In this document: piece after piece, positions 43,824-53,274 of the stretch
How positions within the stretch are numbered: position 1 is the stretch's first letter
How the letters are laid out: every line of letters starts with the position of its first letter
Source: Syntrophomonas zehnderi OL-4
Lineage (GTDB): Bacteria > Bacillota > Syntrophomonadia > Syntrophomonadales > Syntrophomonadaceae
DNA: 57,626 bases
Reading direction: 5' to 3'
Assembly (NCBI RefSeq): GCF_000983115.1
Contig: NZ_CGIH01000047.1
Location: 1-57,626 of the forward strand
Program-made: the position numbers and the translations under genes
Notes under the pieces: generated by a model
What the model was told of the DNA's origin: nothing
The model's input: only the letters and a program-made list of their open reading frames with translations
The model's database searches: none

Positions 43824-45341
43824 ATGAAAAGAGCACTAATCAGTGTTTCTAACAAAGAAGGCGTAGTCGATTTTGCCAAAGGACTGGAGAAACTGGGTTA
43901 TGAGATTATTTCCACCGGCGGCACTTATAATACGCTCAAGGATGCCGGGGTTAGGGTAATAAAAGTGGCTGATATCACCGGCTTTCCAGAAATTCTTGAT
44001 GGCCGGGTAAAAACCTTGCATCCCAGAATTCATGGCGGCATTCTTGCCCGAAGGATTCCTGCGCACATGGAGCAACTGGAAGCCAACCAGATTGATACTA
44101 TTGATATCGTGGCTGTTAATCTTTATCCTTTCCGGGAAACGATCAGCAAGGCCGGAGTTACAGTTGAGGAAGCGATAGAGAATATTGATATCGGCGGCCC
44201 CAGCATGGTGCGTTCGGCTGCCAAAAACTACGAAGATGTGATTGTAGTCGTAAAACCGGAATTCTACTGGCCGGTATTAAAGGAACTGGAAACGGAGGGC
44301 AATATAAGCAAAACAATGCGTTTGCAACTGGCCCTGGAAGCTTTTTCTCATACGGCTGCTTACGATGCCATGATTTCCGCTTATCTGGCCGGTTTAACCA
44401 ACGATACCTTCCTTGACAACATGGTAGTTGCCGGTGAAAAGGTTTATGATCTCCGCTATGGGGAAAACCCTCATCAAAAAGCCTGTTTTTATCGCAACAT
44501 GACACCAGGAACCAGCTTGGCAGATGCCCAGCAGCTGAATGGGAAAGAACTGTCGTACAACAATATTATTGATACCCAGGCGGCTTGGGCACTGGTCAAA
44601 GAATTTGACCAAACCGCCTGTGTCATTATTAAACATACCAATCCTTGTGGTACAGCTACTGCTGATACATTGGTTGAAGCTTATGACAAAGCGTTCGCTG
44701 CCGATCCGGTATCTGCTTTTGGCGGTATTATAGCCTTCAACCGCCAAGTAGATTTAGCTACAGCCCGTAAAGCGGCGGAACCTTTCATGGAGTGTATTAT
44801 AGCTCCTGGTTATGATGACGATGCCCTGGAATGCTTGCAGACTAAAAAGAATCTGCGCGTCTTGGCCTTGGAAATAAATACAGAACCGGAACTGCAAATC
44901 AGATCGGTTGAAGGCGGTTTTGTGGTCCAGGAGGCTGATCAGGCCGAAGTCACCGCGGCTGACTTGCAGGTGGTAACCGAGACTGCACCTAGTGCAGAAG
45001 AAGTAAAAGATTTGTTATTTGCCTGGAAGATTGTCAAACACGTAAAATCTAACGCTATCGTTGTCGCCAAGGATGGTGTCAGCATTGGGGTGGGGGCCGG
45101 ACAGATGAACCGGGTAGGTTCGGCTGCGATTGCCTTGCAGGATGCGGAAAAATGTCGGGGGGCAGTTATGGCCTCAGATGCTTTTTTCCCTTTTAAAGAT
45201 ACCGTTGAACTGGCTGCCGCCCAAGGTATCAAAGCCATCATCCAGCCCGGAGGCTCGGTGCGTGACCAGGAAAGTATCGATGCCTGCAACCAGCACGGTA
45301 TAGCCATGGTATTCACCGGTATTCGCCACTTTAAGCATTAA
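43824..45341 (+). CDS. purH: AICAR transformylase / IMP cyclohydrolase
   Basis: 505 residues from the ATG at 43824, ten residues inside the longest frame, because [11 protein letters not shown] is the family start. The N-terminal MGS-like domain carries [16 protein letters not shown] and HGGILARR (IMP cyclohydrolase). The transformylase domain has [17 protein letters not shown] and SDAFFPFKD. Together they catalyse the last two steps to IMP. Confidence 0.96.
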   Translation: MKRALISVSNKEGVVDFAKGLEKLGYEIISTGGTYNTLKDAGVRVIKVADITGFPEILDGRVKTLHPRIHGGILARRIPAHMEQLEANQIDTIDIVAVNLYPFRETISKAGVTVEEAIENIDIGGPSMVRSAAKNYEDVIVVVKPEFYWPVLKELETEGNISKTMRLQLALEAFSHTAAYDAMISAYLAGLTNDTFLDNMVVAGEKVYDLRYGENPHQKACFYRNMTPGTSLADAQQLNGKELSYNNIIDTQAAWALVKEFDQTACVIIKHTNPCGTATADTLVEAYDKAFAADPVSAFGGIIAFNRQVDLATARKAAEPFMECIIAPGYDDDALECLQTKKNLRVLALEINTEPELQIRSVEGGFVVQEADQAEVTAADLQVVTETAPSAEEVKDLLFAWKIVKHVKSNAIVVAKDGVSIGVGAGQMNRVGSAAIALQDAEKCRGAVMASDAFFPFKDTVELAAAQGIKAIIQPGGSVRDQESIDACNQHGIAMVFTGIRHFKH

Positions 45342-45479
45342 TTGTATAAAAGGTTTTTTAGGTGCAGGAGGACGATGAAGCTTCTTATGTGCGCTGCAAT
45401 TCTAAAAGCGGCCCGGCACCGAACCTGAGTGCTAACCGTTGGGGGTTATTAGATTACGGAACATCGAGGGGAGATATAT

Positions 45480-46757
45480 ATGGGCAAGAAAATACTGGTT
45501 ATTGGTTCTGGGGGTCGGGAACATGCCCTGGTCTGGAAGCTGGCTCAGAGTCCGCAGGTTAATAAAATCTATGCTGCACCCGGCAACCCGGGAATGGCTG
45601 ACTTGGCCGAATGTCTCGAAATTGCGGTTACAGATGTTGAGGCCCTGGTTGAGTTTGCCCAAAACCAGGCTATTGACCTGACTGTGGTCGGGCCGGAAGC
45701 GCCTTTAACCCTGGGAATTGTGGATCGTTTTCAGGCGGCTAACCTGAAAATATTTGGACCTAATGCTACTGCAGCGCGTTTGGAGGGCAGCAAGGTATTC
45801 TCCAAAAACCTGTTTAAAAAATATGGAATTCCAACGGCCCGTTTTGAAGTTTTTGAGGAAGCTCAAAAGGCAAAAGATTTTGCCCGCCATTTAACTGAAA
45901 ACGGTGCCGGAGCAGTCGTAAAAGCTGATGGACTAGCCGCCGGCAAAGGTGTGGTGGTGGCAGCTGATTATGCTGAGGCTGCTGCCGCCATTGACAGCAT
46001 ATTGACTGACAAGGCCTTCGGTGCAGCCGGTGACAAGGTTTTGGTAGAAGAATGTCTGCAGGGAGAAGAGTTAAGTTTTTTTGCCATCAGTGACGGCCAA
46101 AACTATGTATCTCTGCTGGCCGCTCAGGATCACAAAAGGATTTATGATAATGATAAAGGCCCTAATACTGGCGGTATGGGGGCGTATACCAATCCTCCTC
46201 TTTATAATGAAGAATTAAAGCAAGAGATCTTAACCAAGATCATCGAACCTACTATTAAAGCCATGCAAATGGAGGGCTGTCCGTATCGAGGGGTATTATA
46301 CGCCGGATTGATGATAACCCCGCAAGGCCCCCGGATTTTGGAATACAATGCCCGCTTTGGTGACCCGGAAGCTCAGGTGCTGATGCCCATGATTAAGGGA
46401 GACCTGCTCCCTATACTGGAAGCTGCGGCAGACGGCAACCTGGGAAACGAAAGCCCGGAAATTAATGAAGGCGCCTGCGTCGCTGTGGTTTTGGCTTCCG
46501 GCGGCTATCCGGGAGAATATCAGAAAGGATATGTTATTCAGGGCCTGGATAAGTTAAACCCTGATACGATCGTTTTCCAAGCGGGTACGGCCCTAAAAGA
46601 CGGCCGGCTTGTAACAGACGGCGGTCGGGTTCTGGCGGTGGTCGCGCAGGCCGTATCCATCCCGGCAGCACAAAAGAAAGTCTATCAAGAGATCGAGAAA
46701 ATTCATTTTAAGGATATGCACTACCGGCGTGATATTGCCAGCAAGGCACGGATTTAA
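45480..46757 (+). CDS. purD: Phosphoribosylamine-glycine ligase
   Basis: 425 residues, ATP-grasp fold. The start ILVIGSGGREHALVWKL is typical. ATP-binding VVKADGLAAGKGVVVA, HKRIYDNDKGPNTGGMGAYTN and the metal-site LEYNARFGDPEAQ are intact. It makes GAR. The 138-bp gap before it has only a GAGGGG site. It is the last pur gene here. Confidence 0.96.
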   Translation: MGKKILVIGSGGREHALVWKLAQSPQVNKIYAAPGNPGMADLAECLEIAVTDVEALVEFAQNQAIDLTVVGPEAPLTLGIVDRFQAANLKIFGPNATAARLEGSKVFSKNLFKKYGIPTARFEVFEEAQKAKDFARHLTENGAGAVVKADGLAAGKGVVVAADYAEAAAAIDSILTDKAFGAAGDKVLVEECLQGEELSFFAISDGQNYVSLLAAQDHKRIYDNDKGPNTGGMGAYTNPPLYNEELKQEILTKIIEPTIKAMQMEGCPYRGVLYAGLMITPQGPRILEYNARFGDPEAQVLMPMIKGDLLPILEAAADGNLGNESPEINEGACVAVVLASGGYPGEYQKGYVIQGLDKLNPDTIVFQAGTALKDGRLVTDGGRVLAVVAQAVSIPAAQKKVYQEIEKIHFKDMHYRRDIASKARI

Positions 46758-46765
46758 TGAGAAAA

Positions 46766-46930
46766 TAGACGCGGATAACGCGGATTTACGCGGCTACCTT
46801 AACAGCGACCGTTAGGGAGCACCAGTAGTACCCGCAGGGTGCTACCTTAATAGCGATCCGGCAATTTGTAGGGGCGACCTCTATTCGCCCGATGTAGCGG
46901 ATGCTTTAGCTTCCGCTAGGAAACGAAGTT
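46766..46930. repeat. Intergenic repeat modules after purD
   Basis: Within a 289-bp gene-free gap: GACGCGGATAACGCGGATTT (46768-46787), then CAGTAGTACCCGCAGGG (from about 46823) and a GGGGCGA/TCGCCC hairpin near 46870-46890. GCTTTAGCTTCCGCTAGG and a GGAAACGAAGTTTCC palindrome follow at 46902-46935. All but the hairpin have counterparts in the other pur/his gaps. Confidence 0.65.
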
Positions 46931-47046
46931 TCCAATCCGTAACACACGAAGCTATTTTGTTGGAGATTGCGGTCGGCACTCAACTTGAGTGCCAGGCTAT
47001 ACTTTTTTTGCTTTAATGATGTGTATAGCTAAAGGGAGGGATGGGA

Positions 47047-47589
47047 GTGGACGCGGCCAATTCACCAATTAAACCTTTCATAAGGGTTTTCTTATTTGTT
47101 ACGGTGTTGACGATGCTGTTTTTCGCTCCTACCCGGGAGTTTTTAAAAATTACTTTTATAATGGGTATTCCTGGTTTGCTGTTTTATTCTCTTATGGGCC
47201 GTCAGACTCGCTATTCTCCGCTTTGGATAATATGCGGCCTTTTGGTTTTGGGTGTTTTACTGTTTTATGGGTATCTGCTGCTGCATCTGCCCGAACGTAT
47301 TGAATCCCGCGAAATTATCAGCCAGGGCGGAACCCTGGTGGCTGAAGGCAAATATGACCAGGCGATTGATAAATATAAGCAGCTGGAAAAACTGGGGCAG
47401 AAAGCCAAAATGGAAGATAAGATAAGTCAGGCCCGCCTGGAAAAAAGTGCTCAACAGCAATTGGAGCAGGCCAGACAGAAATTGGCCGCCGGTGATAAGC
47501 AAGGAGCCCGGGAGATAATTGAAAAGATTCCTCCCGGTACACGGGCAGCATCCCAGGCTCGCGAATTGCGCTCCCAGCTAAAACCGTAG
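47047..47589 (+). CDS. Membrane protein with TPR-like cytoplasmic/extracellular tail
   Basis: 180 residues, not recognised. GTG 47047 is chosen because the ATG at 47041 abuts the GGAGGG site. Three membrane segments occur at about 10-28, 37-50 and 58-78. A helical tail follows with tetratricopeptide-like units, LVAEGKYDQAIDKYKQLEKL and LAAGDKQGAREIIEKIPPGT. The tail probably binds a partner protein. It lies between pur and his clusters with no functional clue. Confidence 0.6.
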   Translation: MDAANSPIKPFIRVFLFVTVLTMLFFAPTREFLKITFIMGIPGLLFYSLMGRQTRYSPLWIICGLLVLGVLLFYGYLLLHLPERIESREIISQGGTLVAEGKYDQAIDKYKQLEKLGQKAKMEDKISQARLEKSAQQQLEQARQKLAAGDKQGAREIIEKIPPGTRAASQARELRSQLKP

Positions 47590-47662
47590 ACTGCTCGAAT
47601 TGGTTGGCAGGCCTTTAAAAATAATAACACAGGATGATATTTGCAAATGGAGGTGTAGGGCA

Positions 47663-48325
47663 ATGGTAACCCTTGAAATGGTTAAAAACAACCCTATTAT
47701 TCAGGAATTTATGGACTCCGGGAATGCTTTTTTGGGCAATATCGGAGCCATAGAACATAATTTGCATCATGCTGAATTAACCGCCCGTCTGGCCTCGGGT
47801 ATCCTGGATGAACTGGATTTTCCTCCCCGGGAGGCGGAATTAGCAGCCATAGCCGGTTACCTGCATGATATTGGCAACCTGATTAATCGCTATGGACACG
47901 GGATGTCAGGAGCCTTAATTGCTTTTTCGGTACTGATGGAGATGGACATGGATGCCGATGAAATTGCCATCATCATGGGAGCTATCGGCAATCACGAAGA
48001 ACATGCCCAAGGCTGTGCCGTTAACAACGTGGCGGCTGCACTTACCCTGGCAGACAAGTCTGATGTTAATCGCTCCCGAGTCCGCAAAACAGATCAGACT
48101 ACTTTTACACCCCGCGACCGGGTAAATTATGCCGCTACTCATTCCGAAATTATCATCCAGGCAGAAGAGCGCATTATAACAATGAAGCTTGAAATAGACA
48201 CCAACGTATGTTCAGTTATGGAGTTTTTTGAGATATTTCTTACTAAAATGATGATGTGCCGACATTCAGCAGAATTCCTAGGCTGTGAATTCAAATTAGT
48301 AATAAACAACACCCGTCTATTATAG
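47663..48325 (+). CDS. HD-domain phosphohydrolase
   Basis: 220 residues from the ATG at 47663 (GGAGGTG site). Metal residues of an HD domain are visible: H32/H35/H36 in EHNLHHAE, H68-D69 in YLHDIGN, H79, and GNHEEHAQ further on. The family hydrolyses phosphate esters or nucleotides; this type is widespread in Clostridia beside metabolic genes. The substrate is unknown. Confidence 0.75.
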   Translation: MVTLEMVKNNPIIQEFMDSGNAFLGNIGAIEHNLHHAELTARLASGILDELDFPPREAELAAIAGYLHDIGNLINRYGHGMSGALIAFSVLMEMDMDADEIAIIMGAIGNHEEHAQGCAVNNVAAALTLADKSDVNRSRVRKTDQTTFTPRDRVNYAATHSEIIIQAEERIITMKLEIDTNVCSVMEFFEIFLTKMMMCRHSAEFLGCEFKLVINNTRLL

Positions 48326-48331
48326 TCAGTC

Positions 48332-48370
48332 GGGGACAGTCCTCCTAGACGCTCGGCGGGGATTGTCCCT
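48332..48370 (+). promoter_or_regulatory. Hairpin in the his operon leader
   Basis: Arms GGGGACAGTCC (48332-48342) and GGATTGTCCCT (48360-48370) pair at 9 of 11 positions. It ends 15 nt before the GGAGGG site of the regulator gene. It resembles small dispersed GGGGACAGT elements. It could be a terminator for the HD gene or a regulatory site. Confidence 0.4.
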
Positions 48371-48395
48371 CTCCACTCAACAAAGGAGGGATATA

Positions 48396-48719
48396 TTGAG
48401 TTTCACACCGCATTGGAAGGATAAAAACTCCGAGTTGCTGGTCAAAGCTTTACTGAGTCTTAAAACCGAAGAAGAAGTCTGGCGTTTATTGGATGATCTT
48501 TGCACGATTGCGGAGGTAAAGGCTATGACCCAGCGCATACATGTAGCCAAGCTGCTCTTTGAAGATACTACCTATAATATTATTGCCCGGGAGACAGGAG
48601 CCAGCACAGCTACCATCAGCAGGGTAAACCGCTGTCTAAACTACGGTGCCGATGGTTACCGCACGGTACTTGACAGGCTGAAAAAGGAGGCCGAAGATGA
48701 AAAACAGACAAATACCTAA
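48396..48719 (+). CDS. TrpR-family regulator, YerC/YecD (HisR) type
   Basis: 107 residues from the TTG at 48396, the only start that fits the AAAGGAGGG site. A helix-turn-helix is visible as EVKAMTQRIHVAKLLFEDTTYNIIA then TGASTATISRVNRCLNYG. This small TrpR-like family often leads his operons in Firmicutes and is the predicted histidine repressor HisR. It overlaps hisZ by 23 bp, so regulator and pathway are co-expressed. The operator was not found. Confidence 0.8.
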   Translation: MSFTPHWKDKNSELLVKALLSLKTEEEVWRLLDDLCTIAEVKAMTQRIHVAKLLFEDTTYNIIARETGASTATISRVNRCLNYGADGYRTVLDRLKKEAEDEKQTNT

Positions 48720-49860
48720 AGGTCTGCGCGATTTTTTGCCTAATGAAGTTAAAAACCGCAGGAAGCTTGAGCAAAAGGCCATCGAAGTATTTACTGCTTT
48801 TGGGTATAAAGAAGTTCTCACACCTACCTTTGAGTTTTTGGAGGTAGTGGAAACTGGTGCGGGCAAAAACCGGGAGAAACTCTTTTTATTTATGGATCGG
48901 GAAGGCGGCATACTATCCCTGCGTCCGGAAATGACCGTATCGATTGCCCGCTTGGCAGCCATGCATTTAAAAGATAGCAGTTTTCCACAGCGTTTTTTCT
49001 ATTCGGCTAACGTTTTCCGTCATGTTCAGCCTCATTTGGCTCAATACCGGGAATTCTGGCAAATCGGTATTGAAATGCTGGGGGCCTCAGGTCCCTGGGC
49101 TGATGCCGAAGTTATAAACCTGGCGGTAAAAATACTTAAGGCCATGGGACTGGATAATTTTAAAATCAGCATCAACCAGATCGGAATATTTAACAGTCTT
49201 TTGGCAGACTGTCCGGTTAGTCCTGATGAAAAAGACAACATCCGCAATCTGGTGGAGATAAAGGATCTGGTGGAACTGTCCCGGTGTCTTGATACCTTGC
49301 CGGTGCCAGATTTATTAAAAGAAACGATTGCTCGTTTGCCTATCCTGCATGGGGGCTTGGAAGTATTAAACCGGATTCCCTATGTTGAAAAAAATAAAGC
49401 CGCCAACGAGGCTGTGGAGGAATTGCTGCGGGTCTATGAGGCGTTGCAAGCCTTTGGGGTGGAAGAACATATAGTTGTTGATATGGGTGTCTTGCGGGAT
49501 CTGGAAATGGATTATTATACCGGCATCATTTTTGAAGGTTATTCCCCTGAACTAGGTTATGGATTGCTGGGGGGAGGACGTTACGATAATCTCTTAGGGC
49601 AGTTCGGTTTCCCCTGTCCGGCGACCGGTTTTGCCCTGGGAATGGATCGCCTGGCTCTGGTATTGACCAATCAGGAGCAGGAACCCCCGCATTATATTCT
49701 GGGGGGCAAAAATCTGCAGGTTTTAGCGGCGCGGGCAGATCAACTGCGGCATGAAGGCAAAATCGTTGAATTAGATGTAGAAGCAGCCAGTCGGGAAGTA
49801 CTGGAGGAAAAAATCCGGGACCGCGATGATTTAATTATGATCTATCTGGATGATGAGTAA
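48697..49860 (+). CDS. hisZ: ATP phosphoribosyltransferase regulatory subunit
   Basis: 387 residues, related to histidyl-tRNA synthetase but without its anticodon-binding domain. It has PKGLRDFLP, the motif-2-like RPEMTVSIARLAAM and FRHVQPH, and LGGGRYDNLLGQFG. With a short HisG it forms the hetero-octameric transferase and gives histidine feedback. The overlap with the upstream regulator gene shows coupling. Confidence 0.92.
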   Translation: MKNRQIPKGLRDFLPNEVKNRRKLEQKAIEVFTAFGYKEVLTPTFEFLEVVETGAGKNREKLFLFMDREGGILSLRPEMTVSIARLAAMHLKDSSFPQRFFYSANVFRHVQPHLAQYREFWQIGIEMLGASGPWADAEVINLAVKILKAMGLDNFKISINQIGIFNSLLADCPVSPDEKDNIRNLVEIKDLVELSRCLDTLPVPDLLKETIARLPILHGGLEVLNRIPYVEKNKAANEAVEELLRVYEALQAFGVEEHIVVDMGVLRDLEMDYYTGIIFEGYSPELGYGLLGGGRYDNLLGQFGFPCPATGFALGMDRLALVLTNQEQEPPHYILGGKNLQVLAARADQLRHEGKIVELDVEAASREVLEEKIRDRDDLIMIYLDDE

Positions 49861-49880
49861 AAATGGGGAGGTAAGCGAAT

Positions 49881-50537
49881 ATGGACAGCTGTTTAACGAT
49901 TGCCCTGTCCAAGGGAACCTTGTTAAAACCTACAGTTGAACTGCTTGAGCAGGCTAATCTTCCCTGTGCCGGCATCACAGCCGATAGCCGCAACATGGTT
50001 TTTAGCTTTACCGGCGACCCGGAGATAAGGTATATTATCTGCCGTCCTACTGACGTACCTGCGTATGTTGAACATGGTGCGGCAGATCTGGGTTTTGTCG
50101 GCAAGGATGTCATTGTTGAACAGGGTAAGGATTTATTTGAAATGGTGGATCTCAAATACGGTTACTGCCGGTTTGTAGTAGCGGTGCCGGCTGAAGACAA
50201 AGATTTAAAACTCCAGGATCTTAACTATAAAAGGGTTGCTACCAAGTTTCCAGCCGTAGCGGAACGCTTTTTTCGCGCCAACGGGCTGCAGGTGGAGATC
50301 ATTACCCTGCATGGAAATATTGAATTAGCTCCCCTGATGGGGTTGTCAGATGTGATTGTAGATATCGTGTCTTCAGGCCGAACCCTTAAAGAGAATAATC
50401 TAGTCGAATTAGTCAGTATAATGGACTCTACTACGCGCTTAGTTGCCAACCGGGTCAGTTACAGGACCAAACACCAGGAAATTCAGCCCTTGGTAGAGAA
50501 AATACAAATGATTGTGAAAGGTGGAATAATAACATGA
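49881..50537 (+). CDS. hisG: ATP phosphoribosyltransferase, short form
   Basis: 218 residues, lacking the C-terminal regulatory domain of long HisG, which fits the hisZ next to it. Begins LTIALSKGTLLKPTVELL. The PRPP loop is IVSSGRTLKENNL (about 157-169). DLGFVGKDVIVE and the RCRF-like YCRFVVAVP are present. First step of histidine synthesis. It overlaps hisD by 4 bp. Confidence 0.95.
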   Translation: MDSCLTIALSKGTLLKPTVELLEQANLPCAGITADSRNMVFSFTGDPEIRYIICRPTDVPAYVEHGAADLGFVGKDVIVEQGKDLFEMVDLKYGYCRFVVAVPAEDKDLKLQDLNYKRVATKFPAVAERFFRANGLQVEIITLHGNIELAPLMGLSDVIVDIVSSGRTLKENNLVELVSIMDSTTRLVANRVSYRTKHQEIQPLVEKIQMIVKGGIIT

Positions 50538-51817
50538 AAATTCGCAGACTGAGCCCCCGGGACGATCTAACCGCTTTTTTGGCCGCTCATCAAACCGACA
50601 TGAAAAAGTATGAACAAAGTGTGCAGGAGATAGCAGCCGCAGTAAAAACACAGGGCAATCAGGCCGTTTTCGAATTCACCTTACGCTTTGACGGCGTTGC
50701 AATCAATGCAGATAACTTTATGGCCAGCGAACAGGAAATTGAAGAAGCCTATGATCTGGTAGATGACGATTATATTTTTGCCCTACGCAAAGCGATTGAC
50801 AACATTGATTTTTTCCATGGTAAACAGTTGCGCAATTCCTGGATGGAACCTGATGAGAAAGGCAATATCCTGGGACAGGTTTATCGTCCCCTGGAAAGGG
50901 TGGGAATCTATGTGCCCGGCGGAACCGCAGCTTACCCGTCTTCGGTCTTGATGAATGCCATTCCCGCCCAGGTTGCGGGAGTGGAAGAAATAGCCATGGT
51001 CAGCCCTCCGGATCGCGATGGCAAAATGAACCCTTATACCCTGGTGGCGGCAGCCGAATTAGGCATCAGTGAAATTTACAAAATGGGAGGCGCCCAGGCT
51101 GTGTTTGCCTTGGCCTGGGGAACCCAGACAATTAAAAAAGTTGATCTGATCACTGGACCCGGCAATATTTACGTAACCCTGGCCAAGAAAATGGTCTATG
51201 GAGATGTCAATATCGATATGCTGGCTGGCCCTAGTGAAATTCTGATAATCGCCGACTCTACTGCCCGCCCCGACTATCTGGCTGCGGATATGATGTCCCA
51301 GGCGGAACATGATGTTTTGGCACGCAGTATTCTGGTGACTGACGATAAAAAGCTGTTGGATAAGGTTGAAGAGGAGATTAATAAGCAAATAGCCGGTCTG
51401 TCCCGGCGGGAGATTATTGAAAAATCACTGGCTGATTATGGAGCCTTTATACTGGTTGAAGACATAAACCAGGCCTGTCAGGTATCCAATCTCGTGGCAC
51501 CTGAACATCTGGAATTGATGGTAGATAAACCTTTTGAAATTATAAGCAGAATTCATAATGCCGGGGCTATATTTATGGGCAGTTATACCCCGGAGCCGGT
51601 GGGTGATTATCTGGCGGGTCCCAACCATATTCTTCCCACCGGCGGAACCGCCCGGTTTTATTCTCCGGTAACCGTAGATACATTTATGAAAGCCTCCAGC
51701 ATAATCTGCTATTCCCGGGAAGGATTGCAGGATGATGCTGATGACATTATTAAACTGGCGGAAGTAGAAGGGCTGACGGCTCATGCCAACAGCCTGCGGG
51801 TCAGGAAGGAGAATTAG
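50534..51817 (+). CDS. hisD: Histidinol dehydrogenase
   Basis: 427 residues. YVPGGTAAYPSSVLMN, ITGPGNIYVTLAKK, GPSEILIIAD, the zinc-site QAEHD and HILPTGGTARF are all intact. It oxidises histidinol to histidine in two NAD-dependent steps, the last of the pathway. Confidence 0.96.
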   Translation: MKIRRLSPRDDLTAFLAAHQTDMKKYEQSVQEIAAAVKTQGNQAVFEFTLRFDGVAINADNFMASEQEIEEAYDLVDDDYIFALRKAIDNIDFFHGKQLRNSWMEPDEKGNILGQVYRPLERVGIYVPGGTAAYPSSVLMNAIPAQVAGVEEIAMVSPPDRDGKMNPYTLVAAAELGISEIYKMGGAQAVFALAWGTQTIKKVDLITGPGNIYVTLAKKMVYGDVNIDMLAGPSEILIIADSTARPDYLAADMMSQAEHDVLARSILVTDDKKLLDKVEEEINKQIAGLSRREIIEKSLADYGAFILVEDINQACQVSNLVAPEHLELMVDKPFEIISRIHNAGAIFMGSYTPEPVGDYLAGPNHILPTGGTARFYSPVTVDTFMKASSIICYSREGLQDDADDIIKLAEVEGLTAHANSLRVRKEN

Positions 51818-51818
51818 A

Positions 51819-52418
51819 ATGGGGGAGAATCGTATTGCCAGGGTCGTGCGCAAAACGACTGAAACCGATATCGTACTGGAGCTTAATTTAGATGGAGATG
51901 GAAGCCATCAAATCGATACCCCGATACCCTTTCTAAACCATATGCTGATCTTGTTTTCGGTTCATAGTCGGTGTAATCTAAGTGTTTCAGCCCTGGGCGA
52001 TGTGGCTGAAGTAGATGATCACCATACCGTTGAAGATATCGGAATCTGTTTGGGCCAGGCCTTAAAAAAAGCCCTGGGAGAAAAACATGGCATTAACCGC
52101 TACGGAGAAGTTACCCTGCCGATGGATGAGGCTTTGGTACGGGTAGTTATGGATTTATCAGGCAGGCCTTACCTGGCATATAATGTAGCCGTACCTGTAT
52201 CAAATATCGGGAATCTGGCTACCGAAAATATCCGGGAGTTTTTTCAGGCAGTCGTTAATCAGGCTGAAATCAACCTGCATATCGATCTATTGCGCGGTGA
52301 AAATTCCCATCACATTTTAGAAGCTACCTTCAAGGCTTTTGCCCGGGCCTGGCGGCAGGCAGCCACAATTGTATCCGAGGTTGAAGGCGTTTGGTCCTCC
52401 AAAGGCAAGCTGACTTAG
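51819..52418 (+). CDS. hisB: Imidazoleglycerol-phosphate dehydratase
   Basis: 199 residues from the ATG at 51819, one base after the hisD stop; the longer frame from 51783 lies inside hisD. Metal motifs DHHTVEDIGICLG and NSHHILEATFKAFARA are present. Monofunctional, without a phosphatase domain, so a separate histidinol-phosphatase is needed. Confidence 0.95.
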   Translation: MGENRIARVVRKTTETDIVLELNLDGDGSHQIDTPIPFLNHMLILFSVHSRCNLSVSALGDVAEVDDHHTVEDIGICLGQALKKALGEKHGINRYGEVTLPMDEALVRVVMDLSGRPYLAYNVAVPVSNIGNLATENIREFFQAVVNQAEINLHIDLLRGENSHHILEATFKAFARAWRQAATIVSEVEGVWSSKGKLT

Positions 52419-52423
52419 TAGTT

Positions 52424-52630
52424 TAGCGGATAACGCGGACTTACGCGGATTTATACGGCAACCTAAATAGCGACAGTTAAGGGAGGACTAGAAATCCCTG
52501 AAGGGGGATTTTATCTTTAATTAACAATACGCTATTGGCAGCACCATCGCATATGCTCAAAAACCTAGTTTTTTTGAGCGGATGCATAGACCCACCACCG
52601 TAGCGGAAGCTTTAGCTTCCGCTGGGAAAC
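52424..52630. repeat. Intergenic repeat modules between hisB and hisH
   Basis: A 248-bp gap inside an operon otherwise packed with overlaps. It holds GCGGATAACGCGGACTTACG (52426-52445) and a perfect palindrome GCGGAAGC-TTTA-GCTTCCGC (52603-52622) followed by TGGGAAAC. Both are shared with the other pur/his gaps. No ORF. Confidence 0.65.
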
Positions 52631-52666
52631 CCAACTAAAAAACCACTCAACGGGGGAGGTAGTTAT

Positions 52667-53272
52667 TTGATTGCCATTATCGATTATGGTATGGGTAATC
52701 TGGCCAGTGTGGGCAATGCTTTTGCCAAACTGGGTTATCAGGCCGTGATTACCCAGGATCCGGAGGAGATTCTGACGGCATCCCAGGTGGTGCTGCCGGG
52801 AGTAGGAGCCTTCGCAGATGCCATTAAGAATATTAAAAACCGAGGAATCGATCAGACCATCTTTGAACTTGTAAACCGCCAGACACCTCTGTTGGGGGTA
52901 TGTCTTGGTTATCAGCTGCTATTTACTGAAAGTCAAGAGGATGGGATTCATAGGGGTTTGGATGTGATTCCCGGAACAGTGGAAAAGATTAAGGCTTCCC
53001 CAGGTTATAAAGTACCTCATATTGGCTGGAACAGTGTTGCAACCAAGGCGGAAAGCCGTTTGTTCACCGGGATACCCACGGGCAGCTATTTTTATTTCGT
53101 TCATTCCTATCATGTTGTGCCCGAGAATCAGGAAGTAATGGCAGCGACTACCGATTATGGGATCAGGATTGTGTGTGCGGTGGAAGAAAACCATATTATG
53201 GCAACCCAGTTTCATCCTGAAAAATCAGGTGTTGTAGGTCTTCGAATACTTAGAAATTTTGGAGAGATGTAA
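52667..53272 (+). CDS. hisH: Imidazole glycerol phosphate synthase, glutaminase subunit
   Basis: 201 residues, TTG start at 52667 with GGGGGAGG before it. Nucleophile C79 in GVCLGYQLLF, and the His-Glu pair in FHPEKSG. It supplies ammonia to HisF. It follows the repeat-filled gap, so it may have its own promoter there, though none is clear. Confidence 0.95.
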   Translation: MIAIIDYGMGNLASVGNAFAKLGYQAVITQDPEEILTASQVVLPGVGAFADAIKNIKNRGIDQTIFELVNRQTPLLGVCLGYQLLFTESQEDGIHRGLDVIPGTVEKIKASPGYKVPHIGWNSVATKAESRLFTGIPTGSYFYFVHSYHVVPENQEVMAATTDYGIRIVCAVEENHIMATQFHPEKSGVVGLRILRNFGEM

Positions 53273-53274
53273 TT

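Noticed and set aside
45362-45562. Small ORF between purH and purD
   Set aside because: It runs into purD in another frame, has no homology and no clear start signal. Treated as a shadow.
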